From: Anaerolineae bacterium | GTDB taxonomy: Bacteria > Chloroflexota > Anaerolineae > Aggregatilineales > UBA3940 | Direction of reading: 5' to 3' | NCBI GenBank assembly: GCA_016926255.1 | Contig: JAFGOY010000031.1 | Location: 95,856-159,855 of the forward strand | Length of the DNA: 64,000 nt | In this document: positions 34,439-43,413 of the stretch, piece after piece | Layout: each line of letters begins with the position of its first letter | Position numbering within the stretch: the first letter of the stretch is position 1 | Program-made: the position numbers and the translations under genes | The notes under the pieces: generated by a model | Seen by the model: only the letters and a program-made list of their open reading frames with translations | Database searches by the model: none | Told to the model about the DNA's origin: nothing

Positions 34439-36253
34439 ATGTTTAACAGTCTACGAAACCGTTTAACACTGATCTTCATTGCCCTGGCCGTTATCCCGCT
34501 GCTGGGCGTCAGCTTCTTCCTGAGCCTGCGCAGCTTCTCTACGCTTGAGCAGGAAGCGCTCACCTCTCAGAGTGAGAAAGCAAAGTTAGTCGGTGTAGAA
34601 ACCCAGGCTTTCCTCGATGCCCGGTTGAATGAACTGCTTATTCTGACCGACGTGCAGAGCTTAGGGAACCTTTCTCTCGAAGAACAGACCGAGCTTCTCA
34701 AGAGCATTCTTGCCAATGAAGCGTCTTATCACGATTTCATAATGCTTGATAGTGTTGGTCAGGAGACACTCCGGGTTTCGCGGAACCAGGTCTATACCGG
34801 CGAAAGCCTCACCAGCCGGGCAGATAAAGAAGAATTTCTGCAGCCTGCTTCAACCGGCGAAGTATACTTCAGCCCGGTTCGCTTCGAGGAAGACCTCCAG
34901 GTGCCGCTGATGACAATGGCCATCCCTCTGGTAGACCTTCGCAGCGGTGAAGTGACCAACGTGCTGCTGGCCGACCTCAACCTGAAGTCGATCTGGAACC
35001 TGTTTGCCACTGTCGAGTTGGTAGGCAGCGAAGACGTGTTCATGATCGACTCCTCTGGCCGCGTCATCGCCCACCCGAACCCCTCGGTGGTTCTGCGCGG
35101 GACGACTTACACACTTCCCGACAAGCAGATCCGCGCACAGGGTCTATCCTCCGATTCGGTTATTTTCGCCACCTACTCGATGACCTTCGGTGAGCAGAAG
35201 TTTACCGTCGTCGCCGAGCGTCCCTATCGAGAAGCTGCTTCGCTGGCAATCAGCCTGCTGACCATCGCCAGCATCGTGACCGGTGCCGCACTGGTTGTGG
35301 CTATCATCGCCGGACTGGTCAGCGTGCGCCAGATCGTCCAGCCGATCGAATCGCTCTCCAGGACGACCCAGCTCATCAGTCAGGGTGACCTGTCACAGCG
35401 TGCCGACATCAAGAGCCAGGACGAGCTTGGCGAACTGGCCCGGTCATTCAACGCCATGACCGAGCAGCTTCAGGAAACACTCGAAAGTGAACGAATGTCT
35501 CGCCGTGAAGCCCAGGAAGCCAACCGTCTGAAAGACCTCTTCCTGGCAACGATGAGTCATGAGCTGCGCACCCCGCTCAACGCGATCATCGGTTTCCTGG
35601 GGTTAATGCTCTTCAGCGAGCAGTTGGACGAAGACAACAGCCACATGGCCGAACGGTCAATCTCGAACGCCGAGCGCCTGCTCCACCTGATCAACAACAT
35701 CCTCGACCTGTCTCGCATCACGTCGGGCAGCCTTGAGATCACGCCGCTGGAAATGTCCCCGAAAGCCGTAGCCGAAACCATCTACGAAGATCTGTCTTTG
35801 CAGGTCGACGAGAAGGGGCTGGAGTTCACACTTGAAATCGACGACTCTCTACCTGAGACTATCGTCAATGACGAGGAGCGCATCATCCAGATCGTGACCA
35901 ATCTGGTCGGTAACGCAGTCAAGTTCACCGAAACCGGTGGCATTCACATGGCCTTCCGGCGCAAAGATCAGCGACTCGTGCTCGAAGTCTCAGATACGGG
36001 CATCGGCATCCCTGCCGCCAAACACAGTATCATCTTCGACGAGTTTACCCAGGTCGACAGCAGCTCGACCCGCAAGCACGGTGGCGCAGGCCTGGGTCTG
36101 GCGATTGTCAAGCGGCTGGCCATGCTGATGAACGGCAGTGTTCGGGTGAGAAGCGAGGTAGGCAAAGGCAGCACGTTCACCGTCGAAGTCCCACTTAACC
36201 TGGCTCCGGTTGAAACGACCCCGCTGACCATTCTAGAAAGAGTGGTGTCATAA
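34439..36253 (+). CDS. Sensor histidine kinase (Cache-HAMP-HisKA-HATPase)
   Basis: 604 residues. TM1 (about 9-30), an extracellular Cache-type sensor (about 35-265, with EDVFMIDSSGRVIAHPNP), TM2 (about 268-295), HAMP (about 296-350), HisKA with FLATMSHELRTPLNAI (H374) and an ATPase domain with NLVGNAVKFT, DTGIGIP and GAGLGLAI. Cache domains bind small ligands such as amino or organic acids. The TAA overlaps the ATG of the next receiver gene by one base. It forms an operon with two receivers and a substrate-binding protein. Confidence 0.93.
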   Translation: MFNSLRNRLTLIFIALAVIPLLGVSFFLSLRSFSTLEQEALTSQSEKAKLVGVETQAFLDARLNELLILTDVQSLGNLSLEEQTELLKSILANEASYHDFIMLDSVGQETLRVSRNQVYTGESLTSRADKEEFLQPASTGEVYFSPVRFEEDLQVPLMTMAIPLVDLRSGEVTNVLLADLNLKSIWNLFATVELVGSEDVFMIDSSGRVIAHPNPSVVLRGTTYTLPDKQIRAQGLSSDSVIFATYSMTFGEQKFTVVAERPYREAASLAISLLTIASIVTGAALVVAIIAGLVSVRQIVQPIESLSRTTQLISQGDLSQRADIKSQDELGELARSFNAMTEQLQETLESERMSRREAQEANRLKDLFLATMSHELRTPLNAIIGFLGLMLFSEQLDEDNSHMAERSISNAERLLHLINNILDLSRITSGSLEITPLEMSPKAVAETIYEDLSLQVDEKGLEFTLEIDDSLPETIVNDEERIIQIVTNLVGNAVKFTETGGIHMAFRRKDQRLVLEVSDTGIGIPAAKHSIIFDEFTQVDSSSTRKHGGAGLGLAIVKRLAMLMNGSVRVRSEVGKGSTFTVEVPLNLAPVETTPLTILERVVS

Positions 36254-36678
36254 TGTTTGGTTTCACAAAGGATTCGCTAAGAGGCTGGGACATTCTGGTT
36301 GTCGAGGACGAACCGGACAGCCTTGAAGTGGCAACGCGCTGGCTCAAACTCGCCGGGGCAAACGTGTTGATGGCAGAGAACGGCAAAATGGGACTCGACA
36401 TCGCTCGGCAACACCTCCCTCGCCTTGTTCTGGCCGATCTGACAATGCCGGTAATGGATGGGTGGGAACTGCTCTACGAATTAAAGCAGCGCCCCGAGAC
36501 CGCCAGCATACCGGTAATCGCGCTCACCGCCCATGCGTTATCTACGACAAAAGCGCGGACTCTGGAGGCCGGGTTTGTTTCCCATATCTCCAAGCCAATC
36601 AATCCCAGCAAGTTTGTCAGTCAGGTTTTGAGTATCATCAAAAATGTGCCGGATTTGGAAGCACAGTTGCCTGGATAA
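36253..36678 (+). CDS. Single-domain response regulator, first of the HK operon
   Basis: 141 residues, receiver only. E18-D19 pocket, phospho-acceptor D62 (LVLADLTMPVMDG), T92 and K114 (ISKPIN) are all present. The start overlaps the kinase stop (TAATG), so synthesis is coupled to the kinase. This receiver type with LTAHAL resembles the receivers of phosphorelays and hybrid kinases. No DNA-binding or enzymatic output. Confidence 0.92.
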   Translation: MFGFTKDSLRGWDILVVEDEPDSLEVATRWLKLAGANVLMAENGKMGLDIARQHLPRLVLADLTMPVMDGWELLYELKQRPETASIPVIALTAHALSTTKARTLEAGFVSHISKPINPSKFVSQVLSIIKNVPDLEAQLPG

Positions 36679-36695
36679 GGATAAAGGAATAAACC

Positions 36696-37067
36696 ATGTA
36701 CGAGAACCCTATTTTAGTCGTAGAAGATGAACCGGATGGGCAGGAACTTGTCTCCCGGATGTTGAAGGTAATCAATGTCGACATCGAAGTCGCCGGAGAT
36801 GGTGAAACCGGCTGGGATATGCTCCATGAAAAAAACTATACGATGGCCATTATCGACCTGGCCCTGCCGGGCATGGGTGGCATCGAATTATTAAACCTGA
36901 TCCGCGACAGCGATGCCTTGCAGAACCTGCCCTGTGTGGCGATCACCGCCTACCATACACCGGAGTTAAAGCAGCAGGCGCTCGCCGCCGGGTTCGACAG
37001 CTACTTCGCCAAACCTCTCGATCGGACGTTGTTTCTTGAAGCACTCGATGGATTGCTAGAAAGTTAA
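36696..37067 (+). CDS. Single-domain response regulator, second of the HK operon
   Basis: 123 residues, receiver only. D11 region pocket (VVEDEPDG), phospho-acceptor D54 (AIIDLALPGMGG), T84 and K106 (YFAKPLD) are present. It lies 17 bp after the first receiver and 11 bp before the binding-protein gene. Two receivers fed by one kinase suggest branching or a phosphate sink. Confidence 0.92.
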   Translation: MYENPILVVEDEPDGQELVSRMLKVINVDIEVAGDGETGWDMLHEKNYTMAIIDLALPGMGGIELLNLIRDSDALQNLPCVAITAYHTPELKQQALAAGFDSYFAKPLDRTLFLEALDGLLES

Positions 37068-37078
37068 AGAGAATCAAA

Positions 37079-38089
37079 ATGACAATCAAATACAAAACCC
37101 ACTACATTAAACTGATCCTGATCTTACCATTTGTTTTAACATTGCTTTTTTTGAGCGCATGTGACGGTTCAAATGGCCAGAACGGGCAGGCAAACAAGGA
37201 GAATCCTACCGTCGGAATTGTTAACCTGACCAGTGCACTGGACCCCGTTATAGAGGGTTTTAAGGCAGGAATGGAAGACCTGGGTTATACGGAAGGTGAG
37301 AATATAACGTACGTCTATGATGGGCCGGTTGCGAGCATTGGCGAACTCGATGCAGCAGCCCAAAAGCTGGTGGATGCCAATGTTGATCTGATTCTTAGCC
37401 TGAGCACCCCCGCAACTCTGGCCGCCAAACGCGCGACAGAAGATAACGGCATCCCGATCATTTTTGGGACGGTAACCGACCCGATCGCCACCGGTGTTGT
37501 TGAGGACCTGACACAGCTGGAGGGTAATGTGACCGGTATCAAGACCGGGGGGAGTGAGCCAAAAGAACTGGAATGGCTGAAAAATGCCGTGCCCGAACTC
37601 CAGCGGGTTTTGATTCTCCACAATCCCAATGATGCCAGTTCTGTCGGCGCACTCAACGATGTTCGCGCCACCGCCGAGAGTCTCGGCGTCGAGATCGTTG
37701 CCGTCGAAACACCAGACAATGACGCTGTTCTCGCAGCACTGCAGGACATACCCGACGACGTCAACGGCATTCTCCTGCTGCCCGACAGCATTGTCAACAG
37801 GAATGTCGGCGAGATTTCCGCCGCAGCGATCGAACGGGAAATAGCGGTGGTCGGGATAAACAGCCCTCATGTGGAAGCTGGAGCCTTATTAGCGTTTGGC
37901 TCCGAGCACTACCCGGCGGGTCAACAGGCCGCTCATTTGGCTCAGCAGATACTGACAGGCACCCCTCCATCGGAACTACCGATTGAAACTGCCGATTTCT
38001 ATCTATCGGTCAATCTGCAAACAGCGAGTGCTATCGGTATCACAATTGATGACACCGTCCTGAAATCAGCAGAAACGATCGTTCGTTAG
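37079..38089 (+). CDS. Lipoprotein ABC substrate-binding protein (TrpX/ABC_sub_bind type)
   Basis: 336 residues. Signal peptide with lipobox LSAC (Cys28), then a two-lobed binding domain: TVGIVNLTSALDPVIEGFKA, LGYTEGENITYVYDGP, VDLILSLSTPATLAAKRATE and IPIIFGTVTDP, which are clear ABC_sub_bind family blocks. Members bind aromatic amino acids or related compounds. It is the last gene of an HK-REC-REC operon and no transport genes follow, so it may present ligand to the kinase's sensor. A weak GAG site precedes the ATG; coupling to the upstream gene is likely. Confidence 0.9.
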   Translation: MTIKYKTHYIKLILILPFVLTLLFLSACDGSNGQNGQANKENPTVGIVNLTSALDPVIEGFKAGMEDLGYTEGENITYVYDGPVASIGELDAAAQKLVDANVDLILSLSTPATLAAKRATEDNGIPIIFGTVTDPIATGVVEDLTQLEGNVTGIKTGGSEPKELEWLKNAVPELQRVLILHNPNDASSVGALNDVRATAESLGVEIVAVETPDNDAVLAALQDIPDDVNGILLLPDSIVNRNVGEISAAAIEREIAVVGINSPHVEAGALLAFGSEHYPAGQQAAHLAQQILTGTPPSELPIETADFYLSVNLQTASAIGITIDDTVLKSAETIVR

Positions 38090-38119
38090 GAACCCTCTGA
38101 ATAGTCATAAAATGAAACC

Positions 38120-38147
38120 GGGCGGCGATCTGGTTTGATCGCCGCCC
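38120..38147. terminator. Bidirectional stem-loop between the binding protein and GH25 genes
   Basis: A perfect 11-bp stem GGGCGGCGATC/GATCGCCGCCC with loop TGGTTT, between convergent genes. The tail is only moderately T-rich. Confidence 0.75.
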
Positions 38148-38177
38148 GCGTGATTCTGTTTGATTTGCCTGCTTCAA

Positions 38178-39164
38178 TCACCCGACCACTTCGAAGTAGG
38201 TGCTGTGTGCGTAGCCCCGCTTGCCCTGTGTCTGCTCGGTCACCAGGTACCAGAGCGTATTACCCCCCACCGCATCGCCGTACATATTGCCAACCTTCTC
38301 GACGATCTCCCCGTCGGCCAGCTTGCGGATCACGTTGGTGGGATCGACCCTTGGCTCGGTGCGGAAGTTCAGCCCCCACTCAGCGACGACTCGCAGCATA
38401 GCCCCCTGGCCCGGCACCGGTTCTGTCGGCACCGTCGTCCCGCCGCCTTCCAATGCGGTGACCCGCCGCTCCAGTGCCGCAACATGACTCTCCAGTACTT
38501 CGGCTCGTGTTTCCAGCGCCGCCGCACGCTGTTCCAAAACCTCTACTCGATCCTCTAAGCTCATCTCTCCTCCATCACCCGCATAGGCCCGCAGTTCTGC
38601 CTCGGTGCCGTTGAACACATTGATGTCCAGTGACCCGCTGTGACCCGGTATCTGCCCTTCGCTGGTCTGCTGCCAGAATGTCCACCTCGACCAGCCCGTC
38701 GGGATACCCGGCTCGCTGACTTCCCAGTTGGCGACCCACAGATCATGCCCTGATACATCCACTTCGGCCATGTTGCTGTTCCAGTAGCCCGGTGAGCAGT
38801 AGATGATCAACCGGGTGCCCGACAGCCGTTCGAACTCGTCGAGAAACTCGGTGACTTTCGCCGGTTCTATACTCTGCGCTTCGATATCGATCACCGGGGG
38901 AAGTTCGGTAAGAGCGCCAACATCTTCGAGTGTGTTGTAAAAAAACTGTGCCTGCCGCACCGGTTCGGCAATCGTCAGGAAGTGATAAGCTCCCCGGAGC
39001 AGCCCGGCCTGCCCTGCTCGCTCCCAGTTACTCTGAAACAGCGGGTCGAGCGTAATGTTGTATGACGCCCGGATAAACACGAACGAATACCCGGCGTCCC
39101 GCACCGCATCGAAATCGACCTGACCGTTCCATTTACTGATGTCAATCCCTTTGGCTCTCGCCAT
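38178..39164 (-). CDS. GH25 lysozyme-coiled coil-SH3 protein
   Basis: 328 residues. The GH25 domain (1-190) has GIDISKWNG with D8 and the catalytic pair D93 and E95 in VIDIEAQ. A heptad coiled coil (about 200-242, LEQRAAALETRAEVLESHVA) and an SH3b-like domain (about 255-328, WGLNFRTEPRVDPTNV) follow. GH25 enzymes cut N-acetylmuramic bonds. No signal peptide is present, as in phage endolysins, so it may need a holin, cell lysis or non-classical export. No other phage genes are nearby. Confidence 0.9.
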   Translation of the reverse strand: MARAKGIDISKWNGQVDFDAVRDAGYSFVFIRASYNITLDPLFQSNWERAGQAGLLRGAYHFLTIAEPVRQAQFFYNTLEDVGALTELPPVIDIEAQSIEPAKVTEFLDEFERLSGTRLIIYCSPGYWNSNMAEVDVSGHDLWVANWEVSEPGIPTGWSRWTFWQQTSEGQIPGHSGSLDINVFNGTEAELRAYAGDGGEMSLEDRVEVLEQRAAALETRAEVLESHVAALERRVTALEGGGTTVPTEPVPGQGAMLRVVAEWGLNFRTEPRVDPTNVIRKLADGEIVEKVGNMYGDAVGGNTLWYLVTEQTQGKRGYAHSTYFEVVG

Positions 39165-39335
39165 TCACAGCCTCCCGTAGAAGTGTGTTCCAGGTCATGT
39201 CCTCACTTAAGTATACTGCCATCTCGATCAATTTCCGTAAAGGGGACTTAATAACCAGAATGCAGTGTGTTCCCTTGCCTGCTGCGGATTTTGATATACT
39301 CTATCCATTCACCCATCTCGCAGAAAGGAACCAGC

Positions 39336-40352
39336 ATGGAAACTCGGCGATTAGGCCAATCGGGGTTGATGGTATCAGAGTTAAGCCTGGGAACGATGAT
39401 CTTCGGGGAGCAGAGCGAACGCTCGACACCGCCCGGCGAAGCGAAAAATATCCTGTCGCGTTATGTGGAGGCGGGTGGCAATTTCATCGATACGGCCAAC
39501 GTGTATGCCGATGGCCGCTCGGAGGAGATCATCGGGGAGTGGTTAGCTGATCAGAAACGCGACGAGTTGATCATCGCCACGAAGGTGCGCTTTTCGCGGG
39601 GCAGTGATCCCAACGCCGAGGGCCTGAGCCGCTACCACATCATGCGGGAAGTGGAGAACAGTCTGCGCCGCCTCAACACCGATGTCATCGACCTGTATTA
39701 TGCCCACATGTGGGACGATCAGACGCCTATCGAGGAAACGCTCCGCGCCTTTGACGATCTGATCGCCGCCGGGAAGGTGCGCTATATCGGGCTGTCGAAT
39801 TTCAAGGCGTGGCAGGTGATGGCCGCCCAGGCCGCCGCCGACGCGCATGGGTATGCGCGGTTCGTCGCCGCACAGTATCAATACAGCCTCGTGACGCGGG
39901 ACATCGAGTATGAATACATCGACCTGTTCCGGCGTGAGGGGTTGGGTCAGTGCCCGTGGGGACCGCTCGGCGGCGGGTTCCTGAGTGGGAAGTATCAGCG
40001 CGGCCAACGCCCCGACGATGGACGCATTTCGACCACACCCGACCACGACGAAGAATCGTGGAACCGCCGCAGTACCGACCGCAACTGGGCGATCATCGAT
40101 GCGGTTGGCGCAATTGCCGAGCAGCGCGGCAAGACCTACGCGCAGGTGGCGATCAACTGGCTGCTGACGCAGGATACCGTCTCGTCGGTGATCATGGGCG
40201 TCCGCACGATGGAACAGTTGGAAGACAACCTCGGCGCGGTAGGCTGGGCACTGACCGGTGAAGAACTCGCCGCGCTGGACGACGCCAGCGCAATGCCCGA
40301 TCTGTATCCCTACCGCATGATCGAGGTCTACGGCGGTCGCGGCAATAGTTAG
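39336..40352 (+). CDS. Aldo/keto reductase
   Basis: 338 residues, full-length AKR barrel. The catalytic tetrad is D52, Y57, K83 and H124 (IDTANVY, IIATKV, YYAHMWD). The C-terminal IMGVRTMEQLEDNLGAVGW binds the NADPH 2'-phosphate. Closest in type to the AKR family with YghZ/PhdY-like members; substrate unknown. The start is the ATG at 39336 with AAAGGAA; the open frame upstream to 39267 begins within noncoding DNA. Confidence 0.92.
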   Translation: METRRLGQSGLMVSELSLGTMIFGEQSERSTPPGEAKNILSRYVEAGGNFIDTANVYADGRSEEIIGEWLADQKRDELIIATKVRFSRGSDPNAEGLSRYHIMREVENSLRRLNTDVIDLYYAHMWDDQTPIEETLRAFDDLIAAGKVRYIGLSNFKAWQVMAAQAAADAHGYARFVAAQYQYSLVTRDIEYEYIDLFRREGLGQCPWGPLGGGFLSGKYQRGQRPDDGRISTTPDHDEESWNRRSTDRNWAIIDAVGAIAEQRGKTYAQVAINWLLTQDTVSSVIMGVRTMEQLEDNLGAVGWALTGEELAALDDASAMPDLYPYRMIEVYGGRGNS

Positions 40353-40373
40353 CGGCTTGGCGACAAAGGCCCG

Positions 40374-41867
40374 TCACTCAGAATCTTTAACTTCCCCGGA
40401 TGCCTCATCGATGGGTTCTTCGGGTAGTTCGACGTGAGTCCTTAACCACCACACAGCCGACGCCATCGCCGCGACGGTCAGCACCAGGGCGGTGATCATT
40501 GCTATCGTGTACGTCGGGATGATCGCCTGTGTCCAGAGAATGTATGGGAGGATGAACAGAATCGCGGCTGCAAGCGAGAATAGCCCCGCTTTATCGGCCC
40601 GGCCTGAGTATTCCTCCATGTAACCAAACCCTAATACGGCATTCACTCCCCAGAGTATTAACACAAACAGGGAGAGAAAAGGCAATGCCATATCTCGTCC
40701 TATAGATGGAAGCCTTATAGCCGGAGAATAAAAAACCACAAACAGCCACAGGACCCATGTGATAAATATGATGGTTGTTTTTCCTTCATATTTATCCGAG
40801 TAAGATGTATCGAGCAGAAGACACAGAACCGCGGGAAACAGTCCAAATACTCCGGCGGCAAGTATAAGTTCTGCCGCCAGCAAATCCCAGATGGACTGGA
40901 ATGATTTCATGTCAACATACTCATACCTGTCTATGTCGATTCTTTGCCAGTCACCTTCCGGTGTTCGGACGGCTGCTCCCTGAAGACCCATCGCCAGAAT
41001 TAAGTTGCCGGTTTTTGGATCGAATGCAGCATCCAGCGGGCCCTGCAAAAAGGTCATAGAGTCTGCGACCTTCGAGTAGTGTGCAATCTGTGCCTCTGTC
41101 AAGCTCAGATCGATGTCCTCTACCCACGAAGCCCCGGCATCCTCCGACCGCTCGACGATATTTTCGTCTGTCACGCGATACCTGATCGACGGATTTGAGG
41201 GGTCTTCTACCGTCAAGCGTTCAGACAGAGGTGTATCGTATGAGCATTCCTCGTCTATTTGTTCATGAGAATCGGACTGTCTCCAGGTTAAACCGCCGTC
41301 GTGTGTTGTCCACGAGCCGCCCCATAAGGATACGACATTGAACGTTTGATCTTCGTCAACGAACACGCAGACGATCCCCTCATCGTAATAGGGAACATTC
41401 GCCGTCGTAGCGAACAGCGCGAAGGCCAGCACAACCGGGCTGATAGTTCGCCCCCGTCTCGTCCGCGTCTTCGTCCACAGCCACCACGTCAGCCCCAGCG
41501 CGGGCAGCGTCAGCAGATCGGTCGGGTCTCGCCGCAGCCCCGACGGCCAGCCCAGCATCCACGATAGTCCGGCCTGCGTGATCGCATGGATCGGCCCGAC
41601 CGTCTTGATCAGCGCAAAGCCGATCCCGGTGAGGGCGATGCTCAACACGCCCGTCAGCCGCTGTCGATTCGGAAAGAGCAGGGCGATCAGCGGGGCTATC
41701 ATCAGCGGGGCGAATACCAGCCACGCGGCATCACCGAGCTTGCCGGTGATCACCGACGGCCACAGCCGCCGCAGGAGGTGATCGTTTACCAGCAGCAGAA
41801 CGACCGCCCCGATCACAATCGGGTGTGATAGCACACTTAACGTATGATTCAACGATTTGTTGCGCAT
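40374..41867 (-). CDS. Multi-TM membrane protein with a BNR/sialidase-like repeat loop
   Basis: 497 residues. Four or so N-terminal helices, a 180-residue extracellular segment and five or more C-terminal helices. The extracellular segment has an Asp-box-like stretch SWTTHDGGLTWRQ, as in beta-propeller proteins, but only one clear repeat. No family recognised. The ATG at 41865-41867 follows GGGGG. It is convergent with the aldo/keto reductase gene, 21 bp apart. Confidence 0.75.
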   Translation of the reverse strand: MRNKSLNHTLSVLSHPIVIGAVVLLLVNDHLLRRLWPSVITGKLGDAAWLVFAPLMIAPLIALLFPNRQRLTGVLSIALTGIGFALIKTVGPIHAITQAGLSWMLGWPSGLRRDPTDLLTLPALGLTWWLWTKTRTRRGRTISPVVLAFALFATTANVPYYDEGIVCVFVDEDQTFNVVSLWGGSWTTHDGGLTWRQSDSHEQIDEECSYDTPLSERLTVEDPSNPSIRYRVTDENIVERSEDAGASWVEDIDLSLTEAQIAHYSKVADSMTFLQGPLDAAFDPKTGNLILAMGLQGAAVRTPEGDWQRIDIDRYEYVDMKSFQSIWDLLAAELILAAGVFGLFPAVLCLLLDTSYSDKYEGKTTIIFITWVLWLFVVFYSPAIRLPSIGRDMALPFLSLFVLILWGVNAVLGFGYMEEYSGRADKAGLFSLAAAILFILPYILWTQAIIPTYTIAMITALVLTVAAMASAVWWLRTHVELPEEPIDEASGEVKDSE

Positions 41868-41953
41868 GAAATACCCCCGGCGGGTTTCATTACCCCTTGC
41901 AGATAGCTTACACAATCATCTGATTTCAAGCCAGCCTCAATCAATGCCAACCC

Positions 41954-42006
41954 ACCTGCCCCCTTGGGGGAAGTGGCGAACCGAAGGTTCGGCGAAGGGG
42001 GTCGGG
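41954..42006 (+). repeat. Modular palindromic element, copy 3 (shortest)
   Basis: ACCTGCCCCC, GGGGGAAGTGGCGAAC, one GAACCGAAGGTTC module, then GAAGGGGGTCGGG. It matches copy 1 except that copy 1 has an extra palindrome. It lies in the gap (41868-42105) between divergent genes. Confidence 0.8.
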
Positions 42007-42105
42007 AAGGCATGCTTCTCTTGACCTTCTTGTTTTTATAATTTATTATACTTTTGATAATTTATAAAAGTTTGTCATCTGAGTACACAACGACAGGAAA
42101 ACAGT

Positions 42106-42612
42106 ATGAACGCAAAGCAGTTCCCGCAGCTCGAAAAGTACCTCGAAGGGGCTAATCACATCGATGTCAAGACCGTCGAAGGGGCAGTGACGATGAGGGA
42201 GTTCATCGCCCGGTTCCTGTCGTACAACCCCGGCTGGGTGAAGTTTTTGTACGCGGTGCGCGGCGTCGTGGCGAAAATCCTGGGGCTGGATCACTCCAAC
42301 GAGGAAGCCCCCCCGCTGACCGCCGACTCGCTCCCGGTGACGCCGGGCGAGGATGCTGCATTCTTCACGGTGAAAGAATCGGACGGCGAAACGTACTGGA
42401 TCGCGGGCATCGAAGATACGCACCTCGATGCCCTCATCGCCGTGATCGTCGAGCCGCTCGGCAGGGAGATCAACCGCTTCCATACGGTCACGATTGTCCA
42501 CTACAACAACTGGATCGGGCCGCTCTACTTCAACCTGATCCGACCCTTCCACCACCTGATCGTCTGGCGGCTGGCGAAGTGGGCGGTCAGAACACCAGCA
42601 CCTGCTGGATAA
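42106..42612 (+). CDS. DUF2867 family protein
   Basis: 168 residues. The closing part (YWIAGIEDTHLDALIAVIVE, VTIVHYNNWIGPLYFNLIRPFHHLIV) is the DUF2867 pattern, an SRPBCC-like lipid-binding fold often fused to short-chain reductases; here it stands alone. The 3' end overlaps the convergent ZIP transporter gene by 26 bp, so the two may influence each other's mRNA. Ligand unknown. Confidence 0.85.
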   Translation: MNAKQFPQLEKYLEGANHIDVKTVEGAVTMREFIARFLSYNPGWVKFLYAVRGVVAKILGLDHSNEEAPPLTADSLPVTPGEDAAFFTVKESDGETYWIAGIEDTHLDALIAVIVEPLGREINRFHTVTIVHYNNWIGPLYFNLIRPFHHLIVWRLAKWAVRTPAPAG

Positions 42613-43336
42613 CCATCATCGCCAGAAAACCGGCCATCCCGGCCACCCCGGACGAAAGCCGCTGGCGCTCGCTGTCGCGGCTTTCGGGGATCATCTCGCT
42701 GAACACCAGGAAGATCATCGCCCCGGCAGCGAAACCAAACGCATAGGGCAGCATCGGGCGGAAGGCGCGAACCGCCATAAAAGCGGGGATAGCGGCGATC
42801 ACCTGCGGCACGCCTGATACCAGCGCCCACAGGATGCATTTCCACGGACCGACTCCCTCCGCACGCAGCGGCAGCGATACCGCCAGCCCCTCCGGGATAT
42901 TGTGGATCGCAATCGCCACCGCCATCACCAGGCCGAGCGTCCCATAGCCTGAGCCATAGGCGACACCAATCGCCAGCCCTTCGGGGAAACTGTGGATAAA
43001 GAGCGTGATCAGCACCATTGCCACCCGGCGCGCCCCGTCCTGTGAAAGTCCCGCAACGGTGATCTCGCGATGTGACAGCCAGTGCGACGTGCCGACCATC
43101 ATCGCTGCGCCGAGGAAAATCCCGGCGGCCACCGGCATGATGCCGCCGTCGTCAATGCCGGGGATAATCAGGTTAAAGACCGAAGCGGAGAGCATCAGCC
43201 CACCGGAGATCGCCCAGCCAAACCGCGCTATCTTTTCAGGGAACTTGCGGACGAATAGAAACGGCACACCCCCCAGCCCATTAGCCAGTACGGTGACTGC
43301 TGCGGCAAGCGTGGCCTCCCACAGTGACGCATCCAT
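42587..43336 (-). CDS. ZIP family divalent metal transporter
   Basis: 249 residues with eight membrane segments. The metal-binding motifs HSFPEG in helix 4 and HNIPEG in helix 5 are present, along with the small helix-1/2 glycine pairs. ZIP proteins import zinc, iron or manganese across the cytoplasmic membrane. A TrmB-type regulator lies directly upstream on the same strand (77 bp). The final 26 bp overlap the convergent DUF2867 gene. Confidence 0.93.
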   Translation of the reverse strand: MDASLWEATLAAAVTVLANGLGGVPFLFVRKFPEKIARFGWAISGGLMLSASVFNLIIPGIDDGGIMPVAAGIFLGAAMMVGTSHWLSHREITVAGLSQDGARRVAMVLITLFIHSFPEGLAIGVAYGSGYGTLGLVMAVAIAIHNIPEGLAVSLPLRAEGVGPWKCILWALVSGVPQVIAAIPAFMAVRAFRPMLPYAFGFAAGAMIFLVFSEMIPESRDSERQRLSSGVAGMAGFLAMMVIQQVLVF

Positions 43337-43413
43337 CTGTTACGCTCCCGTCAACCACATTTGTACCGGTCGTTATCTCATTCCGAACTGAGCAGGCCGA
43401 ACTTATACATGGG

